Shown: positions 8,772-18,599, numbered from the stretch's first letter. The stretch is DNA of 64,000 nt from an uncultured Bryobacteraceae bacterium (GCA_937924525.1 CALDSU010000004.1:124001-188000); one strand, 5' to 3'. The notes: generated from the letters alone by a model not told the origin. Translations and numbers: made by a program.

Positions 8772-11210
8772 ATGCCTGAACAAACTCCGGCCCCGCTTCC
8801 TCCCGAGGACCTGCGCCGCGTCTGCGACCCGGCCTCGTTCGACTTTGAGACCACGGAAAGCCTTCCGGCTCTGCAAGAGGTGTTGGGCCAGCCGCGCGCC
8901 GTGGCGGCGCTGGAATTCGGCGCGGGCATCGCCAGCCACGGATTCAATCTCTTTGCGCTGGGTCTGCCCGGCTCAGGGAAGACCACCCTGATCCGCGGCT
9001 ACCTGGAGCGGAGTGCCGCCGGCTTGCCGGCGCCTCCGGATCTTTGCTACGTGAACAACTTTGCGGACCCGCGCCGACCCGTGCCGCTGCGCCTGCCGCC
9101 CGGCATGGCCGTGCAGCTCAAGAAAGACATCGCGGCGCTGATCGACGAGCTAAAGACCGCCATCCCGCGGGCGTTTGAAGCCAAAGAATATATGGTCCAG
9201 CGTGACCGGATCGTGCGCGAACTCGAGGAGCGCCGCCGCGAAGAGTTCGCCCGGATGGAGCAACGGGTCACCGCCTCCGGGTTGCAGTTGGTGAAGACGC
9301 CGGGCGGATTGATGCTGGTCCCGGCGACCGACGGGCGGCCGATGACGGATCAGGAGGTGGAAGCGCTTTCGCCGGAGCGCAAAGAACAGTTGCTGGCCGC
9401 CCGCCAGGTGCTGGAACGCGAGATTGAGGAACGCGCGCGGGCCATTCGGGAGATCGAAAAAGGGGCGCGGGATGCCCTGCAGGCGCTGGATACGGAGACG
9501 GCGGCCTTCGCGGCGCGGCACGTGATGGAGGACTTGCGGGCCCGCTACCGCGAGCAGATCGCCGTGCTGGAATTTCTGGAGGCCTTGCAGGCCGACATCA
9601 TCTCGCGCGCCGACGATTTCCGGAAAGGGAAGGAGGCGGAGGCGCAGACGCCGCAGCCCCCTTCGCCCCTGGGTCCGGCGCCGCTGATCGCGGAGCCGCT
9701 GAGTTCCCGCTACGAGGTGAATGTGCTGGTGGACAACTCGGGGCTGGCGGGCGCGCCGGTGATCGTCGAGTCGAACCCAACCTATCACAACCTCACCGGG
9801 CGAATTGAGCACCAGGCCACCTGGACGGGGGCGGTGACGCACTTCACGATGATCAAGCCCGGCGCGCTGCATCGCGCCAATGGCGGCTACCTGATGATTC
9901 CCGCGCGGGAGTGCCTGTTGAACCCCTTCGCCTGGGAGGGTCTCAAACGCGCGCTGAAAGACCGGGTGTTGCGGATCGAGGAACTCGGGGCGCAACTCAG
10001 CCTCATCAGTACGGTGACGCTGGACCCGGGCCCGGTGCCGCTGGACGTGAAAGTGGTGCTAATCGGCAGCCCGCTGCTCTACTATCTGCTCTACGCCTAT
10101 GACGAGGACTTCCAGAAGCTGTTCAAGGTCAAAGCGGAATTTACCACCCACATGGAGCGCACGCCGGAAGCCGAACGCGCCTACGCCCTGTTTGTGCGCA
10201 CCATCACCGAACAGGAACGCTACCTGCCGTTCGACCGCGGGGCGGTGGCGCGCGTGGTCGAATACGGATCGCGGGCCGCGGCCGATCAGGACAAGCTGTC
10301 GACGCGCTTTGGCGATATCGCCGACCTCATCCGGGAAGCGGCCCACCGCGCCGCGCGGAACGCCCACCGGGCCGTGACGGCGGAGGATGTCCGCGCCGCC
10401 GAGGAAGCCCGGCGTTTTCGCGACAGCCTGCTGGAGGAGCGCATGCGGGAAGCGATCCTGAAAGGCACGGTGCTGGTGGATACCGAAGGCGCCGCCGCCG
10501 GCCGGATCAACGGGCTTACCGTCCTGAGCCTGGGGGATTACGCCTTTGGCTCGCCTACCCGCTTGACCGCCACGGTCGGGCCTGGCCGGCGGGGCGTGGT
10601 CAGCATCGAACGGGAGGTCAAACTCAGTGGGCCGATTCACGGCAAGGGGGTGCTGATCCTCAGCGGGTATCTGCTCCGGCAATACGGGCAGAGCGCGCCG
10701 CTCAGCCTCTCGGCCAGCCTGGTGTTCGAACAGTCTTACGGGATGGTGGAAGGGGACAGCGCGTCGCTGGCGGAATTGTGCGTGCTGCTGTCGGCGGTTT
10801 CCGGCGCTCCACTTCGCCAGGACATCGCCGTCACCGGTTCGGTCAACCAGCACGGGGAGGTGCAACCGGTCGGCGGCGTCACCGAGAAGATCGAGGGCTT
10901 CTTCGAAGTCTGCCGGGCACGCGGTTTCACCGGCACTCAGGGAGTACTGATCCCCGCTCCCAACCGGCGTCATTTGCAGCTTCGCGACGAAGTGGTGGCA
11001 GCCGCGCGGGCGAGGCAGTTTCACATCTGGGCGGTCCGCACGGTCGACCAGGCCCTGGAACTGCTCACCGGCATGCCCGCGGGCGTCCTTGCGGAAGGGG
11101 GCCCGTTCGCAGAGGGAAGCCTGCACCGCGCGGTCGCCGACCAGCTCCAACGCTACGCCGACACGCTGAAAGCAGGCGCGGGCGGCGAGGAGAAGAAGAA
11201 TGCGACCTAG
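8772..11210 (+). CDS. Lon-like ATP-dependent protease (COG1067 type)
   Basis: 812 aa, soluble. N-terminal AAA region with Walker A GLPGSGKT at 64-71, split by a long charged helical insertion (about 140-300) as in the AAA_32/LonB-like group, then a Lon-C peptidase domain. The Ser-Lys dyad is Ser663 in GDSAS and Lys706 in VTEKIEG. Unlike classical Lon it lacks the N-terminal LAN substrate-binding domain. It presumably degrades damaged or specific regulatory proteins in the cytoplasm. The ATG at 8772 is preceded by GGGAGGTG at optimal spacing; an ATG six codons upstream lacks such a site. Single gene, divergent from the sulfatase remnant. Confidence 0.93.
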   Translation: MPEQTPAPLPPEDLRRVCDPASFDFETTESLPALQEVLGQPRAVAALEFGAGIASHGFNLFALGLPGSGKTTLIRGYLERSAAGLPAPPDLCYVNNFADPRRPVPLRLPPGMAVQLKKDIAALIDELKTAIPRAFEAKEYMVQRDRIVRELEERRREEFARMEQRVTASGLQLVKTPGGLMLVPATDGRPMTDQEVEALSPERKEQLLAARQVLEREIEERARAIREIEKGARDALQALDTETAAFAARHVMEDLRARYREQIAVLEFLEALQADIISRADDFRKGKEAEAQTPQPPSPLGPAPLIAEPLSSRYEVNVLVDNSGLAGAPVIVESNPTYHNLTGRIEHQATWTGAVTHFTMIKPGALHRANGGYLMIPARECLLNPFAWEGLKRALKDRVLRIEELGAQLSLISTVTLDPGPVPLDVKVVLIGSPLLYYLLYAYDEDFQKLFKVKAEFTTHMERTPEAERAYALFVRTITEQERYLPFDRGAVARVVEYGSRAAADQDKLSTRFGDIADLIREAAHRAARNAHRAVTAEDVRAAEEARRFRDSLLEERMREAILKGTVLVDTEGAAAGRINGLTVLSLGDYAFGSPTRLTATVGPGRRGVVSIEREVKLSGPIHGKGVLILSGYLLRQYGQSAPLSLSASLVFEQSYGMVEGDSASLAELCVLLSAVSGAPLRQDIAVTGSVNQHGEVQPVGGVTEKIEGFFEVCRARGFTGTQGVLIPAPNRRHLQLRDEVVAAARARQFHIWAVRTVDQALELLTGMPAGVLAEGGPFAEGSLHRAVADQLQRYADTLKAGAGGEEKKNAT

Positions 11211-11382
11211 CCGTCCGCCCAGGCGGAGACCAGGCGGGCGGCGGGGCGGCGGGTGAAAGCGGCGAGCACCAGATCTGCCGGGTCTCGCCAGTTTACGGTA
11301 CTGGTCCTCAGGGGTTTCCCCGAGCGCCGCGCCGCGCGTTCGTAGCTACGATACAGATAAGACAACGGCCCCGATCCTGGTT

Positions 11383-14205
11383 ATGGCGCGCCCGCGGTTC
11401 GAGGACATCAAGGCAAGGCTGGACGCCTGCAAGCGGGAAGATCCTCCCGACAGGGAAAAATTTCTGGAGGAGACCTGCGCGGATGATCCGGAGCTGCGCG
11501 CACAGGCCAACTGGCTGTACGAGCAGCGATTCGGCGCGCGGCGGCCGGCGCTGGCCAAGTTCGGCCCCTATGAACTCGAGCGCGAGATCGGCCGCGGCGG
11601 GATGGGCGTCGTCTATCTGGCCGCCCGCGCCGACGATCAATTCGAGCGCCGGGTCGCGATCAAGCTGCTGCATCCGGGCGCCGATTCCGGCGGCCTGATC
11701 GAACGGTTTCGCAACGAGCGGCAAATCCTGGCTCATCTCGATCACCCCAACATCTGCCGGCTGTTCGATGGCGGCGTCACGGAACTGGGCGAGCCGTACC
11801 TGGTGATGGAATATGTGCGGGGCGCGCTGCCGATCGACGAATACTGCGACCAGCAGCGGCTGACCGTACGCGAACGCGTCCGGCTATTCCTGCAAGTGTG
11901 CGACGCGGTCCAGCATGCTCACCGGTTGCTGATCGTGCATCGCGATCTGAAGCCCGACAACATTCTGGTTTCCAGCGAAGGCCACGTCAAGCTGATGGAT
12001 TTCGGCCTGGCCAAGAATCTGTTCGAACCGCTGGCGGTGCGCCGGATGATGTTGCAGACGCTGGACGGATCCCAGCCGATGACCCCGGCGTACGCCAGCC
12101 CCGAGCAGGTGCAGGGCGGTCCGATCGGCACCAGCACGGACGTCTACTCGCTCGGCGTGATTCTCTATGAGCTGCTGTCGGGCACGCATCCGTTTGACCG
12201 GCACGACCGGGGCAATTTGCAGACGCTCCTCGAAGCCATTCGCAGCGAGGAGCCGGAGGCGCCCAGCGCACGGCTGCTCGAGCGGGGGCGGCATCCGTCG
12301 CCGGAACTGGAGCGGATCGCCGAGCAGCGCCGGGCCGAGTCGACGCGGACCCTGGCCCGGGAACTGCGGGGGGACCTCGACGCCATCCTGCTGACGGCGC
12401 TCCGCAAGGATCCTGAGCGGCGTTACGGCTCGGTCAGCCTGCTGCGCGACGACTTGCAGCGGTATCTGGACGGCGCGGCGGTGCGGGCGCGTCCCGATTC
12501 CTGGGGCTACCGCACCGGCAAGCTGATCCGTCGGCACCTGGCGCTGGCGGCGGCGGCCTTTCTGGTGCTGGCCATGAGTTTGGGGTTCGCCGTCACGATG
12601 GCGTTTCAGGCGCGCCGGCTGGCCGTCGAGCGCGACAGCGCCGAGCAGGTGGCGGCCCTGCTGGTGAGCCTCTTTCGGGCTTCCGACCCGGATGAGGACC
12701 GCGCGGGGGGCGCCACCGCGCGGGATGCCCTGGATCGCGCCGAGGAGAAACTGGGCACGCTGGACCAGAGCCCCGAGGTGCAGTCGCGGTTGCTGCTGGC
12801 TCTCGGCTCGGCCTACCGGGGGCTGGGCGAACTCCAGCGGGCGAAGGCGCTGGTCGTGCGCGGCCTGCATTTGCGGCGCAAAGCGTTTGGCGACGCTTCG
12901 CTGCCTGCGGCCGAGGCGTACCAGTTGCTGGCCGAAGTCGGCTATGACCTGAGCGAATACCAGGAAGCCGAGCGCTCGGCCAGACGCGCGCTGGAGATCC
13001 GGCGGCGTCATCTGAAACCCGACGACGACCGGATCGCCGACGGATTGAATACGCTGGGCATGGTCCTCGACCGGCGCGGCGCTTATGCGGAGGCCGAACA
13101 GGTGCTGCAACAGGCGATCGGGCTTCGCCAGCAGCATCGCGGCGGGCAGCACGAATACACGCTGCGCGCGTACTCCAATCTGGGCCTGATCTACTTGCAC
13201 CGCGGCGAATACACCAAGGCCCGAACGGTTTTCGAGCGGGTGCTGGAGCAGCGCCGCCAGGCGCTCGGGCCGCGCCATCACCGCGTGGCGTTAACGCTCA
13301 ACCGTCTGGGGCAGATTGCCAACGCCAGCGGCGACCTGGATCACGCCGGACAATTGTTTACCGAGGCGCTTTCCATTGAGCAGGAGAAGCTCCGGCCGGG
13401 CCATCCGCGCATCGCCGAGACCCTCAGCAACCTCGCGTCGCTGCTCCAGGATCAAGGCAAGTACGAAAGGGCGGGGGAGCTGTATCAAGCGGCGTTGGAC
13501 ATTCAGGTCCAGAACGCGGGACTCGAGCACGCCCAAGCGGCAGTCACGCTCAACAACCTGGCGACTCTGCTCGAAGACCAGGGCCGTTACGAGGAAGCCG
13601 TCCGCATGCACCGGCAATCGCTCGCGGTGCGCCAGAAGGTGTACGGCCCGGAACATGCCGCGACGGCGCGCTCGATGCATAATCTGGCCCGGGCGCTGGG
13701 CCGCGCCGGCGGCCGGTATGAGGCGGAGGACCTGGCGCAGCGCGCCCTTTCGATCCGCATCGCGCAGTTTGGCCCGCGGCACGCGGAAACCGCGGCGAGC
13801 TGGCATGGCCTGGGCGCGCTGGCGGAGTGGCGGGGCGAGCTCAACGAAGCGCAGCACTGGTTCGGGAAGGCGTTGGCAGCCCGTCGCGAACTGGGTTTGC
13901 CGCTGCCCACGGCCGATTCGGCCGCGGCCTTGGGCAGCCTGCTCTTGCGCACTGGCCGGGTGCAGGAAGCGGAACCGTTGCTGCGCGAGGCGCTGGAGAT
14001 CCGGACCCAGCGGCTGCGGGGCGACCATCGGCAGGTGGCGGAAGCCGAAAGCCTGCTGGGCGAATGCCTGATGCGGCAGAAGCGCTATGCCGACGCCATG
14101 GGTTTGCTGACCCGCAGCGATGCGGTCCTGCGCAGACAGCCGGTTACTCCGGAGATCCGGGCGGCGCTCGAACGCTTGCCGGAATTGAGACGCCGGTTCC
14201 GGTAA
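11383..14205 (+). CDS. serine/threonine protein kinase with C-terminal TPR repeats
   Basis: 940 aa. The kinase domain (about 64-370) is complete: glycine loop IGRGGMGVVYL, ATP Lys in VAIKLL, catalytic loop HRDLKPDN (His186), DFGLA (Asp206) and the YASPEQ activation segment. One membrane helix follows at about 385-408. The extracytoplasmic half is made of ~42-residue TPR/kinesin-light-chain-like repeats (for example AVTLNNLATLLEDQGRYEEA). The layout is a Hanks-type receptor kinase whose TPRs could bind a periplasmic protein signal. Such kinase-TPR fusions are strongly expanded in Solibacter-type genomes. No good ribosome site is visible before the ATG. Confidence 0.94.
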   Translation: MARPRFEDIKARLDACKREDPPDREKFLEETCADDPELRAQANWLYEQRFGARRPALAKFGPYELEREIGRGGMGVVYLAARADDQFERRVAIKLLHPGADSGGLIERFRNERQILAHLDHPNICRLFDGGVTELGEPYLVMEYVRGALPIDEYCDQQRLTVRERVRLFLQVCDAVQHAHRLLIVHRDLKPDNILVSSEGHVKLMDFGLAKNLFEPLAVRRMMLQTLDGSQPMTPAYASPEQVQGGPIGTSTDVYSLGVILYELLSGTHPFDRHDRGNLQTLLEAIRSEEPEAPSARLLERGRHPSPELERIAEQRRAESTRTLARELRGDLDAILLTALRKDPERRYGSVSLLRDDLQRYLDGAAVRARPDSWGYRTGKLIRRHLALAAAAFLVLAMSLGFAVTMAFQARRLAVERDSAEQVAALLVSLFRASDPDEDRAGGATARDALDRAEEKLGTLDQSPEVQSRLLLALGSAYRGLGELQRAKALVVRGLHLRRKAFGDASLPAAEAYQLLAEVGYDLSEYQEAERSARRALEIRRRHLKPDDDRIADGLNTLGMVLDRRGAYAEAEQVLQQAIGLRQQHRGGQHEYTLRAYSNLGLIYLHRGEYTKARTVFERVLEQRRQALGPRHHRVALTLNRLGQIANASGDLDHAGQLFTEALSIEQEKLRPGHPRIAETLSNLASLLQDQGKYERAGELYQAALDIQVQNAGLEHAQAAVTLNNLATLLEDQGRYEEAVRMHRQSLAVRQKVYGPEHAATARSMHNLARALGRAGGRYEAEDLAQRALSIRIAQFGPRHAETAASWHGLGALAEWRGELNEAQHWFGKALAARRELGLPLPTADSAAALGSLLLRTGRVQEAEPLLREALEIRTQRLRGDHRQVAEAESLLGECLMRQKRYADAMGLLTRSDAVLRRQPVTPEIRAALERLPELRRRFR

Positions 14206-14221
14206 AAGGGGCTGCCCGGCA

Positions 14222-15508
14222 TCAATCCGGGGATTGGGTGTCGGCAACCTCTGTCTGGGACGCGGACTCGGGCCGGAAATGGGCGAAATAATCCCGTTCC
14301 GCCAGTTTCCTGTAGAAGGCGCCCGCGATGCCCGCGGCGGTGGGACCCACGCTCGGCCGTCCTCCCGTCAACAAGACCACAGCTACCAGCCGGCTGGGCC
14401 CGGCATCCAGAAACGAGGCGAACCAGCCTAAGTGAATCCGGTCCTCGCTGCACGTACCGGTCTTGCCCAGGATGGGCTCTTCCGTGATGGACAGAATCCG
14501 CCTCGCGGTGCCAAACTGTACGGCGCCCGCCATCCCCGGCAGCACCTCGGGAATGTAATCCTGAATCTCCAATTTGCGTTTGACGCGAGGGGTAAAGTGG
14601 TCGATTTCTTCCTGCGAGCGAGGGTACTGAAGGTAATATAACGTTCCGCCGTTCGCGATGGCCGCCGTGATGGCGGCCAGTTGCAGCGGCGTCATGCGTA
14701 TCTGCTCGCCAAAGCTGGTCAGCATGCCCATCCCGCCGGATTTCGGAGGGGCCGGCGGCCAATAGCCAGGTTGTTCGCCCGGGATGTCCCAACCCGCCTT
14801 CTCGCCCAGGCCGAACAGCCGGGCATAATAATCCATTCGCTCATAGCCAAGTTGGGTTCCCAGCACCGCGAAGTAGGGATTATTCGATTTCGCCAGCGCC
14901 TCCGTCAAATCCATGCGCAGGCGCCCGCCGACCGGAACCCTCGTTTCGCGGTTGTCGATCACGCCCTCGCGGAGCGCCGCCAACGCCACCGGAACCTTTA
15001 TCGTGGAGCAAGGCTGGAACCCTCCCGCCAACGCGAGTTTCTGATTCACGATGCTCAGGATCCGGCCGCTGTCCGGGTCAACGACCACCACGGAGCCGTT
15101 GAAAGGCCCCAGGGCCTCGACGGCCGCGGCCCGGACCTCGAGGTCCTCACCTTCTGTACTATCGCCCAGCGTCGAATCGGCATAGGTCGGTTCGGTCCAT
15201 GGGCTGGCCACTCGCCGGGAACGCCGGCGGGTGGCGGGGTTTCGGTGGCTAGCCGCCCGCGACACGGCGGGCTTGGCCGCGGATGCCTTCACGGCAGACG
15301 CAGGCTTGCGGGCAGACGCCGGCTTGGCGGGAACAGCCTTCCTGCTCGAAACCGAATTCGCCGATTTGGCGGACGCGCGCCGCACGGCGGGCTTCTTGCC
15401 GGAAGCCTGAGCCGCCGCTTCCGCAGGAAGGGGAGACCAAATGGGTACCAGCAGCGCCGGTAAGAGGAGGGACAACGCCCGGAGGAAATCAAACCCAGTT
15501 TTCGCCAT
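14222..15508 (-). CDS. penicillin-binding protein-type transpeptidase
   Basis: 428 aa. An N-terminal signal/anchor (FLRALSLLLPALLVPIW) is followed by a low-complexity Ala/Lys/Ser/Pro linker (about 35-100) and one transpeptidase domain. All three active-site motifs are present: STIK (Ser168), SNN (Ser208) and KTGT. It should cross-link peptidoglycan or act as a class D-like acyl-serine enzyme. No PBP dimerisation or transglycosylase domain is present, so it is shorter than PBP2/3. The basic Ala-rich linker may span or bind the wall. Start: ATG at 15508 with AAAAGG upstream; an in-frame GTG at 15523 is possible. Ends 16 bases from the convergent kinase gene. Confidence 0.88.
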   Translation of the reverse strand: MAKTGFDFLRALSLLLPALLVPIWSPLPAEAAAQASGKKPAVRRASAKSANSVSSRKAVPAKPASARKPASAVKASAAKPAVSRAASHRNPATRRRSRRVASPWTEPTYADSTLGDSTEGEDLEVRAAAVEALGPFNGSVVVVDPDSGRILSIVNQKLALAGGFQPCSTIKVPVALAALREGVIDNRETRVPVGGRLRMDLTEALAKSNNPYFAVLGTQLGYERMDYYARLFGLGEKAGWDIPGEQPGYWPPAPPKSGGMGMLTSFGEQIRMTPLQLAAITAAIANGGTLYYLQYPRSQEEIDHFTPRVKRKLEIQDYIPEVLPGMAGAVQFGTARRILSITEEPILGKTGTCSEDRIHLGWFASFLDAGPSRLVAVVLLTGGRPSVGPTAAGIAGAFYRKLAERDYFAHFRPESASQTEVADTQSPD

Positions 15509-15904
15509 CGACCTTTTCGCCACTCTATTGATCGAAAGAAAAGGCGCAGACCACCAGCCTCATCGCCAACCGTGGCGACGCCACGCTGATCCGGAGCACT
15601 TTCCAGTCTGCCACAAAGCCTGCATCCCCGTCAATAAAAAGGGGATCGACTTGCCACTAAACTTAGGTGGTAAATCTGGAGAGGGGCGTTTTGCGTCCCG
15701 GCGCCTCCCTGGCCGCGCCGATAACGGCGGGGTTTCGCGGAAAAAAGATTCCCTGGGCAGAGCCAGCAACCGGTTCGGCGGCGGCGGTTCCGGCGTTTGG
15801 ATGCGCCGTCCGGGAATTCCCGCGCAATGCGGGCGGAGGGAAGGGACCCAGGGGCGGAATTCGGGAGGCATAGAACCCTGTTCTGTTTTTGGAACAAGAA
15901 ATTG

Positions 15905-15933
15905 TTGAAATCCCGGTGGATGTGCGGTAGAAC
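15905..15933 (+). promoter_or_regulatory. candidate sigma70 promoter for the AT-hook-like gene
   Basis: TTGAAA (15905-15910), 17-bp spacer, TAGAAC (15928-15933). Transcription would start near 15940 and leave a ~70-nt leader that includes the palindrome at 15963. The -10 element is weak. Confidence 0.4.
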
Positions 15934-15962
15934 TGCATTGAGTAGGCCAGTTCCGTGAGATT

Positions 15963-15978
15963 GTTCCGAATTCAGAAC
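15963..15978. promoter_or_regulatory. 16-bp near-palindrome GTTCCGAATTCAGAAC
   Basis: The two halves mirror each other at 14 of 16 positions, centred on GAATTC. It lies 32 bp before the AT-hook-like gene and downstream of its candidate promoter, a location suited to a repressor site. Whether the small DNA-binding protein itself acts here is only a guess. Confidence 0.35.
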
Positions 15979-16010
15979 GGAATCGCCCTTCCGATTTTGC
16001 AGGGGGAGAT

Positions 16011-16211
16011 ATGGACATCACGAAGATCCTGACGGAATTGCGTCAGGAACGAGAACAGCTCGAAGAAGCGATCATCAGTTTGGAGCGCCTGGCGCGAGGC
16101 AGGGGCAAACGGCGGGGCCGGCCGCCCGCCTGGCTGGCGCAACCCAAGCGGCGGGGCCGTCCTCCGGGCAGCAAGAACAAGAAAACAACCTCGTCTACAA
16201 ACACCGAATAG
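16011..16211 (+). CDS. small AT-hook-like DNA-binding protein
   Basis: 66 aa. An N-terminal amphipathic helix (about 5-30, TKILTELRQEREQLEEAI) suited to coiled-coil pairing is followed by a basic tail with two KRRGRPP motifs about 17 residues apart, then GSKNKK. RGRPP/RGRP cores are AT-hook minor-groove binding elements. The ribosome site AGGGGGAG sits directly before the ATG. It likely acts as a nucleoid or architectural protein; the helix-plus-two-hooks layout suggests a dimer holding four hooks (inference). Confidence 0.72.
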   Translation: MDITKILTELRQEREQLEEAIISLERLARGRGKRRGRPPAWLAQPKRRGRPPGSKNKKTTSSTNTE

Positions 16212-16250
16212 TCTGCCACGGAAAAAGGAGTCCCTGGCCGCGGGTGGCCG

Positions 16251-18581
16251 CTAGCGGTAGAGCAGGTATTTTTCCCGGACGCGGAGAAATCCGCCCAGGG
16301 ACTCTTCCCACTCCTCGACGATCCTCGCGGGGTCGCGACCCGCGCGGAGCGCGTCCATCGTCTTGCGGCTTCCGATCAACCGCGCGTTGGTTTCCAGATC
16401 CAGTTTCCCCGGGTACAGTTTGAGCAGCGCCGCCGCGATTTCCAAACCGAGCTGGACGCTGTGGAGCTCCTCGCGGCCGGTCACGAGGATGCGGATCCCT
16501 TGGATCCACTGTCCCGCCAAGCGCGAGGACTCGGGCCGGAAACGAGTGGGATAAACCCGCACGCCCGGGATCCGGCGAGCGTTCAGGTGGCGGGCCAGCG
16601 CGGGCCCGTCGACGAAATCCGCACCGGCCAACTCGAACGGGCTATCCGTGCCGCGGCCCACCGAGTAGTTTGGGGAGCTCTCCAGCAGGGCCACACCCGG
16701 ATAAAGGGTGGCTGCGGTCAGGGTGCGCATGTTCGGAGATGGCGGGATCCAAGGCAGTCCCGTCGCATCGAACCAGTCCCCGCGTTCCCAGCCCTCCATC
16801 GCCACCACCTCGAGGCGCGCGCCCCAGCGTTGTTCTCCGTTCAATAAGCGGGCCAGTTCGCCCAGGGTCATGCCGTGGCGCACGGGCATCGGAAAGCAGC
16901 CCACGAACGAAATCAGGTCGGCATCCAGCATCGGCCCTTCCACGTGGACTCCGGTGATCGGGTTTGGCCGGTCGAGCACATAGAAAGGAATCTGGTGGCG
17001 CGCCGCTTCTTCCAGGCAGTAGGCCAGCGTGGACACGTACGTGTAAAAGCGGGCGCCGATATCTTGAATATCAAACACCAGCGCGTCGAGCCCCCGCAGC
17101 ATTTCCGCCGACGGACGCCGGTTCTCGCCGGCGTACAGACTGAATACCCGGATGCCTGTTTGCGGATCGCGGGTGTCGCGAACGTTTTCCTCGTCCGCGG
17201 CGCCGAAGAAACCATGTTCGGGCGAGAACAGCGCCGCGACCTTCACCCCGGCTTCCCGCATCAGATCCAGGTTGCGCCGCCCTTGCCGGTCGATGCCGGT
17301 GTGGTTGGTGATGAGCCCGACCCGGCGGCCTTGCAGCGGCGCGAAGCGGCTCCGCACCCAGACGTCCAGGCCCGTGCGCACATCTCCATCCCGGGCGACC
17401 ACGCGGCGCACGCCCGGGCCCAGCATGGTTTCGTTGTATCCGGTCAGCGTAATGCCCGGACCCGTGACGCCCAGCGCCGCCGCTACGATGGTGGCGACGC
17501 GGCCGCGCAGCGAGGTGATGGGACCGCCGCGGTAAACCGGATGAACGGCATTGGTCAGCAGCACGACGAACGCGGAGGAATGGGGGTCGAGCCAGAGCGA
17601 CGTGCCTGTGAAACCCGTGTGTCCATAGGAACCAACCGGAAACAAATCGCCGCGCGCTCCCGAGAACGGAGAGTCAATATCCCAGCCCAACCCGCGCAAA
17701 ACCGGCTGTCCGGCGGGCGATTGCGGCGTGGTGAATTTGTCCACCGTCGCGGCCGCATACAGCCGGCGGCCCTGCCATTCACCGCGGTTCAGCATCATGT
17801 GGGCGAACCGCGCCAAGTCATCCGCGGTCGAGAACATCCCGGCGTGGCCGGCCACGCCTCCCATAAACCGCGCGGTCGGATCGTGCACCACGCCGCGCAG
17901 CGGCGGACCGTTTCGCGGCGTTTGCTCGGTAGGCGCGATGCGGTCCTTCCATTCCGGCGGCGGCTGAAACAGGGTGTCGCGCATGCCCAGCGGATCCCAC
18001 ACCGTCTGCCGGACGAACTCCGGCAGGGGCAGACCGGAAACCCGCCGCACGATTTCTCCGAGCAGGACGAAATTAATGTCGCTGTAGACAAACCGCTGGC
18101 CGGGGCGGTACCGAGGCTTGTCGCTCAGGGCCAGCCTGATTCCCGTTTCGTATCCGCTCCATTCCGGCTTCAGGTCCACGTCAGGGCGCAGCCCGGAGAA
18201 ATGCGTCAGCAAGTCCCGCACGGAAATGTCGCTCTTGCCGTTCTGGAATTCGGGCAGGTACTGGGTCACCGGGTCGTTGAGGCGGATCTTTCCCTGTTCG
18301 AATAGCTTCATCACTGCGGCGGAGGTGGCCACCACCTTGGTGAGCGAGGCGCAGTCGAAAATCGTATCGACGGTCATGGGCTCGCGCGCGGGAAAGAGCG
18401 CGCGCGCGCCGTAGGCCTTGCGATGCACGATCGAACCGCGGCTCCCGACTACGACGACCGCGCCGGGGATTTGCCGCTGGGCGATGGCTGCCTCGATAGC
18501 CGCATCCAGGTCCGCCGCCCCGGAAAACGTCTGCGCGCCGAGCGCCGGAACCAGACCGGCCGCCAAAACGAGCTTCCACAT
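16251..18581 (-). CDS. serine hydrolase (beta-lactamase fold) fused to NamZ/DUF1343 exo-muramidase domain
   Basis: 776 aa with a signal peptide (MWKLVLAAGLVPALGAQ). Residues ~25-370 form a class C beta-lactamase/esterase-fold domain with Ser79-x-x-Lys82 (SLTK), Tyr166-Ser-Asp (YSD) and a GHTG motif. Residues ~415-776 form a DUF1343 domain, the family of NamZ exo-beta-N-acetylmuramidase, with TNHTG, SPEHGFFG and FDIQDIGARFYTY motifs. The combined protein could trim muropeptides: the hydrolase half acting on peptide or ester bonds and the NamZ half releasing MurNAc. It lies 18 bp downstream of the pterin dehydratase gene on the same strand and is likely co-transcribed. Confidence 0.9.
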   Translation of the reverse strand: MWKLVLAAGLVPALGAQTFSGAADLDAAIEAAIAQRQIPGAVVVVGSRGSIVHRKAYGARALFPAREPMTVDTIFDCASLTKVVATSAAVMKLFEQGKIRLNDPVTQYLPEFQNGKSDISVRDLLTHFSGLRPDVDLKPEWSGYETGIRLALSDKPRYRPGQRFVYSDINFVLLGEIVRRVSGLPLPEFVRQTVWDPLGMRDTLFQPPPEWKDRIAPTEQTPRNGPPLRGVVHDPTARFMGGVAGHAGMFSTADDLARFAHMMLNRGEWQGRRLYAAATVDKFTTPQSPAGQPVLRGLGWDIDSPFSGARGDLFPVGSYGHTGFTGTSLWLDPHSSAFVVLLTNAVHPVYRGGPITSLRGRVATIVAAALGVTGPGITLTGYNETMLGPGVRRVVARDGDVRTGLDVWVRSRFAPLQGRRVGLITNHTGIDRQGRRNLDLMREAGVKVAALFSPEHGFFGAADEENVRDTRDPQTGIRVFSLYAGENRRPSAEMLRGLDALVFDIQDIGARFYTYVSTLAYCLEEAARHQIPFYVLDRPNPITGVHVEGPMLDADLISFVGCFPMPVRHGMTLGELARLLNGEQRWGARLEVVAMEGWERGDWFDATGLPWIPPSPNMRTLTAATLYPGVALLESSPNYSVGRGTDSPFELAGADFVDGPALARHLNARRIPGVRVYPTRFRPESSRLAGQWIQGIRILVTGREELHSVQLGLEIAAALLKLYPGKLDLETNARLIGSRKTMDALRAGRDPARIVEEWEESLGGFLRVREKYLLYR

Positions 18582-18599
18582 GGAGCACTCTACGCCGAA

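Larger units (their letters stand above)
15509..16010. other. 502-bp divergent intergenic region
   Basis: Lies between the divergent transpeptidase gene and the AT-hook-like gene. Several short frames exist but none has a ribosome site or family resemblance. The right-hand 110 bp holds a candidate promoter and a near-perfect 16-bp palindrome, listed separately. I see no RNA gene. Confidence 0.6.

Noticed and set aside
11211-11382. GC-rich inverted repeat CCGCCC/GGGCGG after the Lon-like gene as a terminator
   Set aside because: Only six pairs with a long loop and no T-run; similar chance pairings are frequent at this GC content.
16875-18305. 476-codon open frame on the plus strand
   Set aside because: Antisense to the NamZ fusion gene; composition is Arg/His/Gln-rich with no motif.
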